A DNA stretch of 64,000 nucleotides, taken from assembly GCF_001660815.1 (NCBI RefSeq), contig NZ_LYMI01000078.1, positions 62,001 to 126,000 of the forward strand, in the 5' to 3' direction. The notes beneath the pieces were generated by a model. That model was not told where the DNA came from and ran no database searches. It saw only the letters and a list, made by a program, of their open reading frames with translations. The position numbers and the translations under genes were made by a program. Each line of letters opens with the position of its first letter. Position 1 is the stretch's first letter. Positions 34,678 through 44,905 of this stretch are shown here, in pieces. Origin of the DNA: Xanthomonas nasturtii. Its GTDB lineage: Bacteria; Pseudomonadota; Gammaproteobacteria; Xanthomonadales; Xanthomonadaceae.

Positions 34678-35127
34678 TCAGCCCCCTGTCGGCGCCCACT
34701 GCGCGTGATACAGCTGCCAGTCGCCGTCGCGCAATCGCCAACCGGTGGTGACCTGGTAGGTTTGCGCCTGATCGGGTACCCAGCGACCGCTGCCGCCGGT
34801 CAATAACGCAGTAAAACGCAGCGTGGCGGTCTCGCCGCGCAGTTCCACTTCGACCGGCCCCATGGTCACGCCGATCTGTTGGTTGCCCAGCATCTGCAGC
34901 TGCATCAGGCGCCGCAAGCCGGCCGCGTCGAGCCCGTTTTCGCCGACGAAATCGTCGGCCACCGGCGCCATTGCGTCGCCGATCTCGCGTGCTTCGATCG
35001 CCTGGTGCATCTGCTCCAGCGTTGCGCGTAGCCGCTGTTCCGGCGCGGCACGCGTACACCCAAGCAAGGCCAGCACGCAAAACCCCATCCCCCACTCACG
35101 CCAGCGCACTTGAATGCTGCTCTGCAT
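34678..35127 (-). CDS. Putative lipoprotein, NTF2-like
   Basis: Protein of 149 residues starting MQSSIQVRWREWG. A hydrophobic stretch ends in a lipobox (LALLGC, Cys near 25), so it is probably a lipoprotein. The mature part has one helix-rich half and a beta half (VEVELRGETATLRFTALLTGG, TGWRLRDGDWQLYHAQW) typical of SnoaL/NTF2-like folds. No catalytic residues can be identified. It stands alone between acnA and rpfB, divergent from rpfB with a 97-base gap that must hold both promoters. A longer frame starting at 35190 is less likely because it buries the signal sequence. Confidence 0.75.
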   Translation of the reverse strand: MQSSIQVRWREWGMGFCVLALLGCTRAAPEQRLRATLEQMHQAIEAREIGDAMAPVADDFVGENGLDAAGLRRLMQLQMLGNQQIGVTMGPVEVELRGETATLRFTALLTGGSGRWVPDQAQTYQVTTGWRLRDGDWQLYHAQWAPTGG

Positions 35128-35224
35128 CACGCTTCGCCTTTTCCAGTCATGACGGTATGCTGCCAGCTGTTGTAACGCCGTGGAACACACTGCGGCGCGT
35201 CAAGAACACCCTGGAGGGGGGCAG

Positions 35225-36907
35225 ATGAATCAGGCACGTCCTTGGTTGCAAAGTTATCCGGCCGGCGTAGCTGCCGAGATCGATCTGGAGCAGTTCCGCA
35301 CGGTGGCCGAGGTATTCGCCACCTCCGTCGCGCGCTTTGCCGATCGTCCTGCGTATCACAGCTTCGGCAAGACCATCACCTACCGGCAAGCCGATGAACT
35401 GGTCGACCAGTTCGCCGCCTACCTGCTGGGCGAGCTGCAGTTGAAGAAAGGCGACCGCGTCGCCCTGATGATGCCCAACTGCCTGCAGTACCCGATCGCC
35501 ACCTTCGGCATCCTGCGTGCCGGCCTGACCGTGGTGAACGTCAATCCGCTCTACACCCCGCGCGAGTTGAAGCATCAGCTGATCGACTCCGGCGCCAGCG
35601 TGCTGGTGGTCATCGACAACTTCGGCACCACCGTGCAGCAGGTCATCGCCGACACGCCGGTCAAGCAGGTGATCACCACCGGTCTGGGCGACATGCTCGG
35701 CTTCCCGAAAGCGACGCTGGTCAACTTCGTCGTCAAATACGTCAAGAAGCTGGTGCCGGAATACCGCATCAATGGTGCGATCAGGTTCCGCGAGGCGCTG
35801 GCGCTGGGCCGTAAGCACACCCTGCCCACCCTGCAGATCGAACCGGACGACATCGCGTTCCTGCAATACACCGGCGGCACCACCGGCGTGGCCAAGGGCG
35901 CGATGCTGACCCACCGCAATCTGGTCGCCAACATGCAGCAGGCACACCAGTGGCTCACCGGCACCGGCAAGCTGGAAGAAGGCAACGAGGTGGTGATCAC
36001 CGCGTTGCCGCTGTATCACATCTTCGCACTGACGGCCAACGGGCTGGTCTTCATGAAGATCGGCGGCTGCAATCACCTCATCAGCAATCCGCGCGACATG
36101 CCCGGTTTCGTCAAGGAGTTGAAGAAGACCCGTTTTACCGCATTTACCGGCGTCAACACACTGTTCAATGGCCTGCTCAACACGCCCGGTTTCGACCAGA
36201 TCGATTTTTCCTCGCTCAAGATGACCCTGGGCGGCGGCATGGCCGTGCAACGCTCGGTCGCCGAACGCTGGAAGAAGGTCACCGGCCTGACCCTGGTCGA
36301 GGCCTACGGCCTGACCGAGACCTCGCCGGCTGCCTGTATCAACCCGATGGATCTGAAGGACTACAACGGCTCGATCGGCCTGCCGATTCCGTCCACCGAT
36401 GCCTGCATCAAGGACGACGCCGGCGCCGTGCTGCCGCAGGGCGAGATCGGCGAGCTGTGCATCCAGGGCCCGCAGGTGATGAAGGGCTATTGGAAGAAAC
36501 CCGAAGAAACCGCCAAGGTCATGGACGCCGAGGGCTGGCTACATACCGGCGACATCGCCCGCATGGACGAACACGGCTTCGTCTACATCGTGGATCGCAA
36601 GAAGGACATGATTCTGGTCTCCGGCTTCAACGTCTACCCGAACGAGATCGAGGACGTGATCGCCGAAATGCCCGGCGTGCTGGAAGTGGCCGCAGTGGGC
36701 GTGCCGGACGAGAAGTCCGGCGAGATCGTCAAGGCCGTCATCGTGAAGAAGGACCCCGCCCTGACCGCCGACGATGTGAAGGCGCATTGCCGCGCCAACC
36801 TCACCGGCTACAAGCAGCCGCGCGTGATCGAATTCCGCAAGGAACTGCCCAAGACCAACGTCGGCAAGATCCTGCGTCGCGAATTGCGGGATGCGCCCAA
36901 GCAGTAA
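35225..36907 (+). CDS. rpfB: RpfB, long-chain fatty acyl-CoA ligase
   Basis: Adenylate-forming enzyme of 560 residues, FadD-like. It activates free fatty acids to acyl-CoA. In Xanthomonas it is linked to turnover of the diffusible signal factor (DSF) and to fatty-acid uptake. Motifs: the P-loop-like [23 protein letters not shown], the ATP-binding [12 protein letters not shown], and the C-terminal Lys in [12 protein letters not shown] strong ribosome-binding site (GGAGGGG) precedes the ATG. rpfF follows 179 bases later on the same strand, so they may be co-transcribed, though the gap leaves room for a separate rpfF promoter. Confidence 0.96.
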   Translation: MNQARPWLQSYPAGVAAEIDLEQFRTVAEVFATSVARFADRPAYHSFGKTITYRQADELVDQFAAYLLGELQLKKGDRVALMMPNCLQYPIATFGILRAGLTVVNVNPLYTPRELKHQLIDSGASVLVVIDNFGTTVQQVIADTPVKQVITTGLGDMLGFPKATLVNFVVKYVKKLVPEYRINGAIRFREALALGRKHTLPTLQIEPDDIAFLQYTGGTTGVAKGAMLTHRNLVANMQQAHQWLTGTGKLEEGNEVVITALPLYHIFALTANGLVFMKIGGCNHLISNPRDMPGFVKELKKTRFTAFTGVNTLFNGLLNTPGFDQIDFSSLKMTLGGGMAVQRSVAERWKKVTGLTLVEAYGLTETSPAACINPMDLKDYNGSIGLPIPSTDACIKDDAGAVLPQGEIGELCIQGPQVMKGYWKKPEETAKVMDAEGWLHTGDIARMDEHGFVYIVDRKKDMILVSGFNVYPNEIEDVIAEMPGVLEVAAVGVPDEKSGEIVKAVIVKKDPALTADDVKAHCRANLTGYKQPRVIEFRKELPKTNVGKILRRELRDAPKQ

Positions 36908-37086
36908 TCCACCTCGCCAGCGCAGATCGACGGCCATCCGGCCGTCACTCGACGCCCGCAATGCCGCAAGGCCTTGCGGGCGTTCGCTTTTGCACGCATA
37001 GAATCCGGTGTCGGCGCATGCTTAGGCGTTCACCCCTTTCTCCGTCCGCAAGGCGGCCGGCCGGACGGTCTTCACGGAGAACCACC

Positions 37087-37956
37087 ATGTCTGCAGTTCA
37101 ACCTTTCATTTGCACCAACATCGGCTCGACCCTCCGCATCATCGAAGAACCGCAGCGTGACGTGTACTGGATCCATATGCATGCCGACCTGGCCATCAAT
37201 CCGGGGCGTGCGTGCTTCTCCACGCGCCTGGTCGACGACATCACCGGCTACCAGACCAACCTGGGGCAACGCTTGAACACCGCCGGGGTACTGGCACCGC
37301 ACGTGGTACTGGCCTCGGACAGCGACGTGTTCAATCTCGGCGGCGACCTGGCGCTGTTCTGCCAGCTGATCCGCGAGGGCGACCGCGCCCGCCTGCTGGA
37401 TTACGCGCAGCGCTGCGTGCGTGGCGTGCATGCATTCCACGTCGGCCTGGGCGCGCGTGCGCACAGCATTGCGCTGGTGCAGGGCAACGCGCTCGGCGGC
37501 GGCTTCGAAGCAGCACTGAGCTGCCACACCATCATTGCCGAGGAAGGCGTGATGATGGGGCTGCCCGAAGTGCTGTTCGACCTGTTCCCGGGCATGGGCG
37601 CCTACTCTTTCATGTGCCAGCGTGTCAGCGCACAGCTCGCGCAGAAGATCATGCTCGAAGGCAATCTGTATTCGGCCGAACAACTGCTCGGCATGGGGCT
37701 GATCGATCGCGTAGTGCCGCGCGGTCAGGGCGTGGCGGCAGTGGAACAGGTAATCCGCGAAAGCAAGCGCACCCCGCATGCGTGGGCGGCCATGCAGCAG
37801 GTCCGCGAAATGACCACCGCCGTGCCGTTGGAGGAAATGATGCGCATCACCGAGATCTGGGTGGATACGGCCATGCAGCTGGGTGAAAAATCGCTGCGCA
37901 CCATGGACCGTCTGGTGCGCGCGCAGTCGCGTCGCTCAGGGCTCGACGCCGGCTGA
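37087..37956 (+). CDS. rpfF: RpfF, DSF synthase
   Basis: Crotonase-fold enzyme of 289 residues that makes cis-2-unsaturated fatty-acid quorum signals (DSF family) from acyl-ACP by combined dehydratase and thioesterase activity. The catalytic pair Glu141 and Glu161 is present (FEAALSC and LPEVLFD), and the oxyanion-hole GNALGGGF precedes them. Length matches the X. campestris protein exactly. It is convergent with rpfC, with only 12 bases between stops. RpfC is also known to bind RpfF and restrain DSF synthesis. Confidence 0.97.
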   Translation: MSAVQPFICTNIGSTLRIIEEPQRDVYWIHMHADLAINPGRACFSTRLVDDITGYQTNLGQRLNTAGVLAPHVVLASDSDVFNLGGDLALFCQLIREGDRARLLDYAQRCVRGVHAFHVGLGARAHSIALVQGNALGGGFEAALSCHTIIAEEGVMMGLPEVLFDLFPGMGAYSFMCQRVSAQLAQKIMLEGNLYSAEQLLGMGLIDRVVPRGQGVAAVEQVIRESKRTPHAWAAMQQVREMTTAVPLEEMMRITEIWVDTAMQLGEKSLRTMDRLVRAQSRRSGLDAG

Positions 37957-37968
37957 TGCGCCGGTGGT

Positions 37969-40149
37969 CTATTCGCTACTACGGGGGGAGCACTCGTCGT
38001 CCTTGACGCCTTGCAGGCGTGCGTCGAGTGCATCCTTTCCGGCGGCCAATTGTGCGTGCAGCGCAGACAGCCGCTTGCGCCACTCTGCCTGCAACTGCCA
38101 GTCGGCCATGCGCATCAGTTCACCGCCGTTGGTGGCCACCTGCGCCAGACCCAGGTTACTGGCCACACCACGTAACGCATGCGCGCTTTCGCGTAGCTGC
38201 TCCCAATCCGAACGCGTGCCATCGCGTTCGATCGCGCCCACGCAGTTCTGCGCATCTTCCAGACACTGGCGCACGAACTGACGCTCGAATTCCTCGCCCA
38301 TGCCCAGCGCGGCCAGCTCGTCGAGCACGCTGGAATCGAGCACGCCTTCGAAGTTTGCCGGAATCTGCACGCTGGTTGCCGGGATTGCCAGCGGGCGTGT
38401 GCTGACCGCCAGATCGGCGAGCGTGTCCAGCAGCTTGGCGGCAACCACCGGCTTGGCCAGGAATGCACGCGCGCCGGCCTGCTCGCAACTGCGGATGGCC
38501 TCGGGCGTGACGTCGGCGCTGAGCACCACCACCGGGGTGTAACGCGTGCCGCTGGCTTGCATCACGCGCAGCTGCTTGAGCATGTCCAGGCCATTCATGC
38601 CAGGCATGTGCAGATCCACGATCACCGCATCGAAATCCTCTTCGGCCATCGCATCCAGCACCTGCTCGGCGCCGTTGACGCACAGCGCGCGGTGGCCGGC
38701 CTTTTCCAACAGGCGCTGCAACACCATGCGATTGGCTTCATGGTCGTCGGCCACCAACATGCGCATGCTGCGCACGCGTGCGCGATGGCGCAGGAACGGG
38801 TTGGAGAATGCAATGACGTTGGAGGCTTCCAGCGCGTCGGGCGTGTCCGCCAGCGCACCGGCCTGCACCCGGGCCGGCGCAGTCTGCACGACCTCGCCAA
38901 TGGTCATCGGCAATTCGAACCAGAACACGCTGCCGCCGGACGGGTTCGGCTTGAAGCCAATCGCCCCGCCCATCGCCTCGACCAGGCCCTTGGCAATCGT
39001 GGTGCCCAGGCCGGTGCCCTCGTAGCGACGCGACAGGCCGACGTCGGCTTGTTCGAAGGCTTCGAACAGGCGTGGGCGCATGTCCAACGGCACGCCAATG
39101 CCGCTGTCTTCGACATCGAAGCGCAGCCGCACCGCATCTTCGCCGGCGCCGGAAATGCGCGTCACCCGCAGCAACACATGTCCGTGCTCGGTGAACTTGA
39201 CCGCGTTGCCGAGCAGGTTGAGCAGTACCTGGCGCAAGTGACCGGTGTCGCCCTTGAGCAGGTCCGGCACATTGGTAGCCACTTCGGTGCCGTAATCCAG
39301 TCCGCGGCCCCGCGCCTGCGGCTGCAGGATCATGTTGACCGAGCCGATCAGATCACGCAGCGAAAAATCGCGGCGATCGATGCGGATCTTGCCGGCCTCG
39401 ATCGCGGAGATGTCCAGCACCTCTTCCACCAGCGACAACAGGCTGCGCGCCGACGCCTGGATGGTGTTGAGGCATTCCTTCTGCTCGGCGTCCAGACGCG
39501 TGGTCGCCAGCACTTCAGTCATGCCCGACAACCCGTTGAGGGGGGTGCGGAACTCGTGGCTCATATTGGCCAGGAAACGGCTCTTGGCCTGATTGGCATG
39601 CCGCGCCTCGCGCACCGCCCGTGTCATCGCACGCAGCAGCGAATCGAAGTACAGCGGCACGGCGATCAGGCCCAGCAACAAGCCCCAGCTCAGGTATGGA
39701 TTGGCTTTCCAATAGGGTGAAATCAGGATGGCGCTGAGGAAACACAGGCTACCCATTGCCGTAGCGGCGCGCAGATAGTTGCTGCCATAGCGCAGACCGT
39801 TGCCGATGGTCACCCACATGCACACTGCATACAACGGTGAGGCAGGCTCGCCCTGGATCGCCATGATGGCACCGGTGCAGGTGTAATCCAGCAGCATGCC
39901 GATCAGGCGCCGCGTGTGGGACACCTGCGGTCGCAGCAGGATCGCCACCATCAGGCCAAGCGACACCACCAGCTCGCCCACCAGGATCAACCAAGTGGCC
40001 ACCAGCGTGTCGCCATGCGTATGTTGGTAGCGCCAGCCCAGGTAAGAAATGAACAGGGTGGTGATGATGATACGGACCAGATTTTGCGCGTGCTCCGTGT
40101 CCGCCCGTCCTGACAGACGTTGCTTCAACCATGGCAATGGAAACTTCAT
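37969..40149 (-). CDS. rpfC: RpfC, hybrid sensor kinase for DSF
   Basis: Membrane sensor of 726 residues that detects DSF and passes phosphate to RpfG. It has five hydrophobic segments in the first 175 residues, a dimerisation/phosphoacceptor domain with His198 (SHEFRTP), HATPase (NLLGNAVKFTEHG, DSGIG, GTGLGTTIAKGL), a receiver with Asp512 (VDLHMPGMNG) and a C-terminal HPt domain with His657 (SAHALRG). All phosphorelay residues are present. ATG 40149 gives the family length; a longer frame to 40239 overlaps rpfH. The N terminus (MKFPLPWLKQRL...DTEHAQNLVRI) aligns with RpfH. It is the last gene of rpfG-rpfH-rpfC. Confidence 0.97.
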   Translation of the reverse strand: MKFPLPWLKQRLSGRADTEHAQNLVRIIITTLFISYLGWRYQHTHGDTLVATWLILVGELVVSLGLMVAILLRPQVSHTRRLIGMLLDYTCTGAIMAIQGEPASPLYAVCMWVTIGNGLRYGSNYLRAATAMGSLCFLSAILISPYWKANPYLSWGLLLGLIAVPLYFDSLLRAMTRAVREARHANQAKSRFLANMSHEFRTPLNGLSGMTEVLATTRLDAEQKECLNTIQASARSLLSLVEEVLDISAIEAGKIRIDRRDFSLRDLIGSVNMILQPQARGRGLDYGTEVATNVPDLLKGDTGHLRQVLLNLLGNAVKFTEHGHVLLRVTRISGAGEDAVRLRFDVEDSGIGVPLDMRPRLFEAFEQADVGLSRRYEGTGLGTTIAKGLVEAMGGAIGFKPNPSGGSVFWFELPMTIGEVVQTAPARVQAGALADTPDALEASNVIAFSNPFLRHRARVRSMRMLVADDHEANRMVLQRLLEKAGHRALCVNGAEQVLDAMAEEDFDAVIVDLHMPGMNGLDMLKQLRVMQASGTRYTPVVVLSADVTPEAIRSCEQAGARAFLAKPVVAAKLLDTLADLAVSTRPLAIPATSVQIPANFEGVLDSSVLDELAALGMGEEFERQFVRQCLEDAQNCVGAIERDGTRSDWEQLRESAHALRGVASNLGLAQVATNGGELMRMADWQLQAEWRKRLSALHAQLAAGKDALDARLQGVKDDECSPRSSE

Positions 40150-40156
40150 AGACGCC

Positions 40157-40789
40157 TCAGACGCGCGTTGGCGTCGATGGGGTTGGGATCCTTCCGTACT
40201 GCGTCGCAGCGTCGATACCTGCAGCGGGCGGCGTCTCAATGATCGCCTGGTCGTGCTCGCGCAGCGTACGCAACAATGACATAGGAATGACGATCAACGC
40301 ACCCAGCAGCGCGATCGCCAGGCCAAGCCGACCCTGCCAATAGCTACTGTTGGCCAGCGTTGTGCCGAAGCTGAGCGTGGTCATGGCCATGGCCACTGCG
40401 TTGTGCAGAGCCTCGCTCCCGAACCGCAGCCCATTGCCGATCGTTAACCAAAGCAACACGACATACAAGAATGCCATCGGCGCCCCCATCCAGGTCATCG
40501 CCAACCCGATCAAGCCGTAATCGGACAGCATCCCTAGCGTGCGACGCAGATGCGAGCGCCGTGGGTCTGCAACAATCCAGCCAAAGAGCACCAGCGCGAT
40601 CCCCTGACCGATTGCGATCAGGCAGAACAGCTGCTGCAGCTGGTACCTGGAGACCTGCCACTGCTGAGCGAAAGTCAGCGCATAGACCAGAATCAGCAGA
40701 ATCAACACGATGCGCACCAGCGCCTGGCCATGCTCGCTGTCGGGACGCCGAGCGAGTCGGTCACGCAGCTGGCCAAGCGACGACCTCAC
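40157..40789 (-). CDS. rpfH: RpfH, RpfC-sensor-like membrane protein
   Basis: Membrane protein of 210 residues with four or five hydrophobic helices and no kinase or receiver domain. The GTG start at 40789 is chosen because the product then begins MRSSLGQLRDRLARRPDSEH and lines up with the RpfC start along its whole length. It also lies one base past the rpfG stop. GNGLRFGSEALHNAVAMAM mirrors GNGLRYGSNYLRAATAMGS in RpfC. It looks like a duplication of the RpfC input domain. In X. campestris, rpfH is described at this position, while some other xanthomonads lack it. Function is unknown; modulation of RpfC by sensor pairing is plausible. Confidence 0.88.
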   Translation of the reverse strand: MRSSLGQLRDRLARRPDSEHGQALVRIVLILLILVYALTFAQQWQVSRYQLQQLFCLIAIGQGIALVLFGWIVADPRRSHLRRTLGMLSDYGLIGLAMTWMGAPMAFLYVVLLWLTIGNGLRFGSEALHNAVAMAMTTLSFGTTLANSSYWQGRLGLAIALLGALIVIPMSLLRTLREHDQAIIETPPAAGIDAATQYGRIPTPSTPTRV

Positions 40790-40790
40790 C

Positions 40791-41927
40791 TCACACCCCG
40801 GGTCGTGCCGATGCGGTCGAGAACTCGCCGCAGATCTGATCCAGCTGCGCGCGACCACGCAGCAACGCATCCACGCAGCGCGGGTCGAACAGGCGGCCAC
40901 GTTGGGCGTACAGATAGGCCAGCGCAGCGTCCATGGTCCAGGCTTCCTTGTACGGGCGCTGCGACAGCAGCGCGTCGAAGACGTCGGCCACCGCCACGAT
41001 GCGCGCTTCCAGCGGAATCGCCTCTCCCACCAGTCCGTCCGGGTAGCCGGTGCCGTCGTAGCGTTCGTGGTGACGCAGCGCGATCAGCGCGCCGACCTGG
41101 ATGAAGCGGTTCTGGCTGCCGCTGAGCAGCTCGTAGCCGATGCGCGGATGGCGCTTCATGATGCTCATCTCGTCGTCGGTGAGCTTGCCCGGCTTGAGCA
41201 GCACCGCATCGGGAATGGCGATCTTGCCCATGTCGTGCAGCGGTGCGGCCATCTCGATGATGCGCACCTCTTCTTCCGAGAGGCCCAGTTGCTCGGCAAT
41301 CAGCCCGGCCACGTGCGACATGCGCTCCAGGAATGCGCTGGTGCCCGAATCGCGATACTCGATGGCGCGCGCCAGCCGCGACAAGGTTTCGCGTTCGCGC
41401 TCTTCGACCTCGTTCATGCTGGCCAGCAGGCGTTGTTCCAGCGACAACGCGCGTTGCTTGACGCTTTCGCTCTGCTGACGCAGCTGCAGCAAATTGGAGC
41501 AGCGCGCGCGCAATTCGCGCGGGCGGATCGGCTTGACCAGGAAATCGATCACCCCGGCTTCCAGTGCTGCCTGACGAATCGGTTCGTCGCCGACGATGGT
41601 GATCAGGATGATCGGAATATCGCGGTGACTGGGCAGCCGACGTAGCCGACGCGCGAATTCCAGACCGTCCATGCCGGGCATGCGGTAATCGAGCAGCAAC
41701 AGATCCACGCGCCCGGCTTCGCACCAGGCCAGGGCGTCGAGCGGATCGCCGAAATCGTAGACCTTCAGTTCCGGCGCGATGTCTTCGATGACATGGCGCA
41801 GCATCGTCCGCGCGGACATCTGGTCATCGACAATGACGATGTTCAATCCCAGATCCGCCTTTTCCGCCCAGCTACCCCATGTATCCGTCGACACCATGCC
41901 GCCCGGACTCCCTAAAACATCCTGCAT
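40791..41927 (-). CDS. rpfG: RpfG, HD-GYP response regulator
   Basis: Response regulator of 378 residues. The receiver domain (about 28-145) has the phospho-acceptor Asp80 (LLLLDYRMPGMDGL). The HD-GYP domain (about 180-370) has the HD pair at 232-233 (APLHDMGKIA) and HHERYDGTGYPDG at 287-299. When phosphorylated by RpfC it hydrolyses c-di-GMP to GMP, linking DSF to virulence-factor expression, biofilm dispersal and motility. Length equals the X. campestris protein. It is the first gene of the rpfGHC operon. Confidence 0.97.
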   Translation of the reverse strand: MQDVLGSPGGMVSTDTWGSWAEKADLGLNIVIVDDQMSARTMLRHVIEDIAPELKVYDFGDPLDALAWCEAGRVDLLLLDYRMPGMDGLEFARRLRRLPSHRDIPIILITIVGDEPIRQAALEAGVIDFLVKPIRPRELRARCSNLLQLRQQSESVKQRALSLEQRLLASMNEVEERERETLSRLARAIEYRDSGTSAFLERMSHVAGLIAEQLGLSEEEVRIIEMAAPLHDMGKIAIPDAVLLKPGKLTDDEMSIMKRHPRIGYELLSGSQNRFIQVGALIALRHHERYDGTGYPDGLVGEAIPLEARIVAVADVFDALLSQRPYKEAWTMDAALAYLYAQRGRLFDPRCVDALLRGRAQLDQICGEFSTASARPGV

Positions 41928-42034
41928 AGCCGTTGCTCCTCTATCTCGAGAACGGAAAAGCGATGACGCCGGCCGCTGGCCGACTCCCCCGAACGATACG
42001 CTGTTCGAGGCTCCGCCCTAGCATATGCAGTATC

Positions 42035-42060
42035 TGTGCCGTCGGCGCACCGACGGCACA
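42035..42060. other. Stem-loop between lysS and rpfG
   Basis: Perfect 11-bp stem (TGTGCCGTCGG and complement) with loop CGCA. On the - strand a run of T precedes the hairpin rather than following it, so it is not a standard terminator for lysS. It lies about 108 bases upstream of the rpfG start. Confidence 0.55.
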
Positions 42061-42065
42061 AAAAA

Positions 42066-43583
42066 TCAGGCTTCCGGACGCATATACGGGAACAGCAGGA
42101 CGTCGCGGATCGAGGTGCTGCCGGTCAGCAGCATCACCAGACGATCGATCCCGATGCCCAGGCCGCCGGTCGGCGCCATCCCGTACTCCAACGCACGGAT
42201 GTAGTCGGCGTCGAAATGCATGGCTTCGTCGTCGCCGCCGTCCTTGGCCTGCACCTGCGCCTGGAAGCGTGCGGCCTGGTCTTCGGGGTCATTGAGCTCG
42301 GAGAAGCCGTTGGCCAGCTCCTTGCCATTGATGAAAAGCTCGAAGCGATCGGTGTAACCCGGGTCGGTGTCGCTGGCACGCGCTAGCGGCGACACCTCGA
42401 CCGGATGGTCGGTAATGAAGGTCGGCTGCACCAGGGTGTGTTCCACCGTGGCTTCGAAAATTTCCAGCAGCAGCTTGCCCCAGCCGTAAGACGGCTTGAC
42501 GCGGATCTTCAAGCGCTCGCAGTGCCGCAGCAGCGCAGCGCGGTCGGTGCAATCGGCCGCGCTGATTTCCGGATTGTGGTGACGAACGGCCTCATCCATG
42601 CGCCAGCGCCGGAAAGCCGGCGCCAAATCGATGTCGGCCCCGTCCCAGCTGACCTGGGTGGTGCCCAACACGGTCTGCGCGGTGTCGCGGATGACCTGCT
42701 CGGTCAGGTCCATGATCTCGTGGTACGTGGCATAGGCCTCGTAGAGCTCGAGCATGGTGAATTCGGGGTTGTGCCGGGTCGACACGCCTTCGTTGCGGAA
42801 ATTGCGGTTGATCTCGTAGACGCGCTCCAGGCCACCGACCACCAGGCGCTTGAGATACAGCTCCGGGGCCACGCGCAGGTACAGATCCAGATCCAGCGCG
42901 TTGTGGTGGGTGGTAAACGGCTTGGCGGTGGCACCGCCGGGGATGTAATGCATCATCGGCGTTTCCACTTCCAGGAAACGGCGCGCGTCCAGCCAGGCGC
43001 GCATGGCGCGGATGATCTTGGAGCGCTTGATGAAGACCTCGCGCGCTTCCGGGGTGACGATCAGGTCGACGTAACGCTGGCGGTAGCGCTGCTCCACGTC
43101 CGACAGGCCGTGCCACTTGTCCGGCAGCGGGCGCAGCGACTTGGTCAGCAGGCGCAACGCGGTAGCCTTGACCGACAGCTCGCCGGTCTTGGTGCGGGTG
43201 AGCCCGCCCTCCACCGCCACGATGTCGCCGACATCCCAGCCCTTGAACGCGGTGTAGGCATCGCCGAGCACATTGCCCTGCAGGAACAGCTGCACGCGCC
43301 CGGATTCGTCCTGGATCTGCGCAAAGCTGGCCTTGCCCATCACCCGCTTGGCCATCAGGCGGCCTGCCATTTTGACCGTGCGCCCGCTGGCCTCCAGCGC
43401 TTCGGAGCTCCAGGTCTGCGCATCGGCGAATTCGGCCTGCAGATCGCCGGCGAAGTGCTCGCGTACGAAGTCGTTCGGGTAGGCGATGCCCTGGCCGCGC
43501 AACGCGCCCAGTTTCGCGCGACGCTCGGCGATGAGGCTGTTCTCGTCGGCGGGGATCTGCGGCGCGGGGGTCTGTTCGGTCAT
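42066..43583 (-). CDS. lysS: Lysyl-tRNA synthetase, class II
   Basis: Cytoplasmic enzyme of 505 residues that charges tRNA-Lys. The N-terminal OB anticodon-binding domain (about 60-175) is followed by the class II core with motif 2 ([20 protein letters not shown]) and motif 3 ([15 protein letters not shown]). Length is normal. It follows prfB on the same strand, the conserved prfB-lysS arrangement, here with a 196-base gap. Confidence 0.97.
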   Translation of the reverse strand: MTEQTPAPQIPADENSLIAERRAKLGALRGQGIAYPNDFVREHFAGDLQAEFADAQTWSSEALEASGRTVKMAGRLMAKRVMGKASFAQIQDESGRVQLFLQGNVLGDAYTAFKGWDVGDIVAVEGGLTRTKTGELSVKATALRLLTKSLRPLPDKWHGLSDVEQRYRQRYVDLIVTPEAREVFIKRSKIIRAMRAWLDARRFLEVETPMMHYIPGGATAKPFTTHHNALDLDLYLRVAPELYLKRLVVGGLERVYEINRNFRNEGVSTRHNPEFTMLELYEAYATYHEIMDLTEQVIRDTAQTVLGTTQVSWDGADIDLAPAFRRWRMDEAVRHHNPEISAADCTDRAALLRHCERLKIRVKPSYGWGKLLLEIFEATVEHTLVQPTFITDHPVEVSPLARASDTDPGYTDRFELFINGKELANGFSELNDPEDQAARFQAQVQAKDGGDDEAMHFDADYIRALEYGMAPTGGLGIGIDRLVMLLTGSTSIRDVLLFPYMRPEA

Positions 43584-43779
43584 GGCGGGAATCGGTCTGC
43601 GATAGGTCGGGCGCGTGCCCGGTAGGGAGTGAGAGACCGGCAGCGCCGGACTCTCTTACATTGACGGTGTCGCGCGTAAGCCGCCCGAGCTCGTCCTGCT
43701 GCCACAACGCGAGCCGGCGCTTCGGTGCGTGGCTAGCGTGGTGCGAGGCCGTCGCATCCGCTGCGACCTCGCCCTGCGG

Positions 43780-44905
43780 TCAAGCATCCAGGCGTTTGGA
43801 GCCTGCCGCCAGACCCGCCTTCAGGCTGGCCTGGACGAATTCGTCCAGATCGCCATCCAGCACTTTTTGCGTGTCGCTGCGTTCGATGCCGGTGCGCAGA
43901 TCCTTGATGCGGCTTTGATCGAGCACGTAATTGCGGATCTGGCTGCCCCAGCCGATGTCGGACTTGGTGGCTTCCAGTGCGTCGCGCTCGACATTGCGCT
44001 TCTGCACTTCCAGCTCGTACAACTTGGCGGCCAGCATCTTCATCGCGTTGTCGCGGTTCTGGTGCTGGCTGCGGCCGGTCTGGCAGGCGACCACGGTGTT
44101 GGTCGGGATGTGGGTGATACGCACCGCCGATTCGGTCTTGTTGACGTGCTGACCACCGGCACCCGAGGAGCGATACACGTCGGTGCGCAGATCGGCCGGG
44201 TTGATGTCGATCTCGATGTTGTCGTCCACTTCCGGCGACACGAACACCGAGGTGAAGCTGGTATGCCGGCGGTTGTCCGAGTCGAACGGCGACTTGCGCA
44301 CCAGCCGGTGCACGCCGATCTCGGTCTTCAACCAGCCGTAGGCGTACTCGCCTTCGATACGGATGGTGGCCGACTTGATCCCCGCGACTTCGCCGCCGGA
44401 CACTTCCATCAACTCGGTTTTCCAGCCGCGCGATTCGGCCCAGCGCAGATACATGCGCAGCAGGATTTCGGCCCAGTCCTGCGCCTCGGTGCCGCCGGCG
44501 CCTGCCTGGATGTCCACGAACGCGTTGGCGCCGTCCATCTGGCCGGAGAACATGCGCTGGAATTCCAGCTTTTCGACATGGGCCTGGTACTTGTCCAGAT
44601 CGGCGATCACCGCCACCGCGGTGTCTTCGTCCTGTTCGCTCTCGGCCAGCTCCAGCAGATCGCCGGCATCGGCCAGGCCGGCCAGCACATCGGCGATGCC
44701 GATGACGGTCTTTTCCAGCATCGAACGCTCGCGGCCCAGGGCCTGCGCGCGCTCGGCGTCGTTCCACACATCGGGATTTTCAAGCTCCCGGGTGACTTCT
44801 TCTAGGCGCTCTCTCTTGACGTCGTAGTCAAAGATACCCCCTGAGCGAGAGCACGCGATCGCTGAGATCGGTGATGCGCTGGCGGATCGGATTTGTTTCG
44901 ATCAT
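43780..44905 (-). CDS. prfB: Peptide chain release factor 2, with programmed +1 frameshift
   Basis: RF2 terminates translation at UGA and UAA. It is read from the ATG at 44905 for 25 codons to an in-frame TGA at 44828-44830. Ribosomes shift +1 at CTT-TGA-C and continue in the frame that ends at 43780, giving 374 residues. The class I release-factor GGQ motif is in [20 protein letters not shown]. The shift is stimulated by an internal Shine-Dalgarno (AGGGGG). This is normal autoregulation of RF2, not a broken gene. Confidence 0.95.
44827..44842 (-). promoter_or_regulatory. prfB programmed frameshift site
   Basis: On the - strand this reads AGGGGG, TAT, CTT, TGA, C, the canonical RF2 recoding signal: a Shine-Dalgarno three bases before the CTT slip codon and a weak UGA-C stop. 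Low RF2 favours the shift and restores RF2. Confidence 0.95.

Noticed and set aside
42035-42060. Hairpin as the lysS terminator
   Set aside because: The T-run lies before the stem in the direction of lysS transcription, not after it.
43780-44905. prfB as a pseudogene
   Set aside because: The in-frame TGA is the canonical RF2 recoding site with its stimulatory Shine-Dalgarno.
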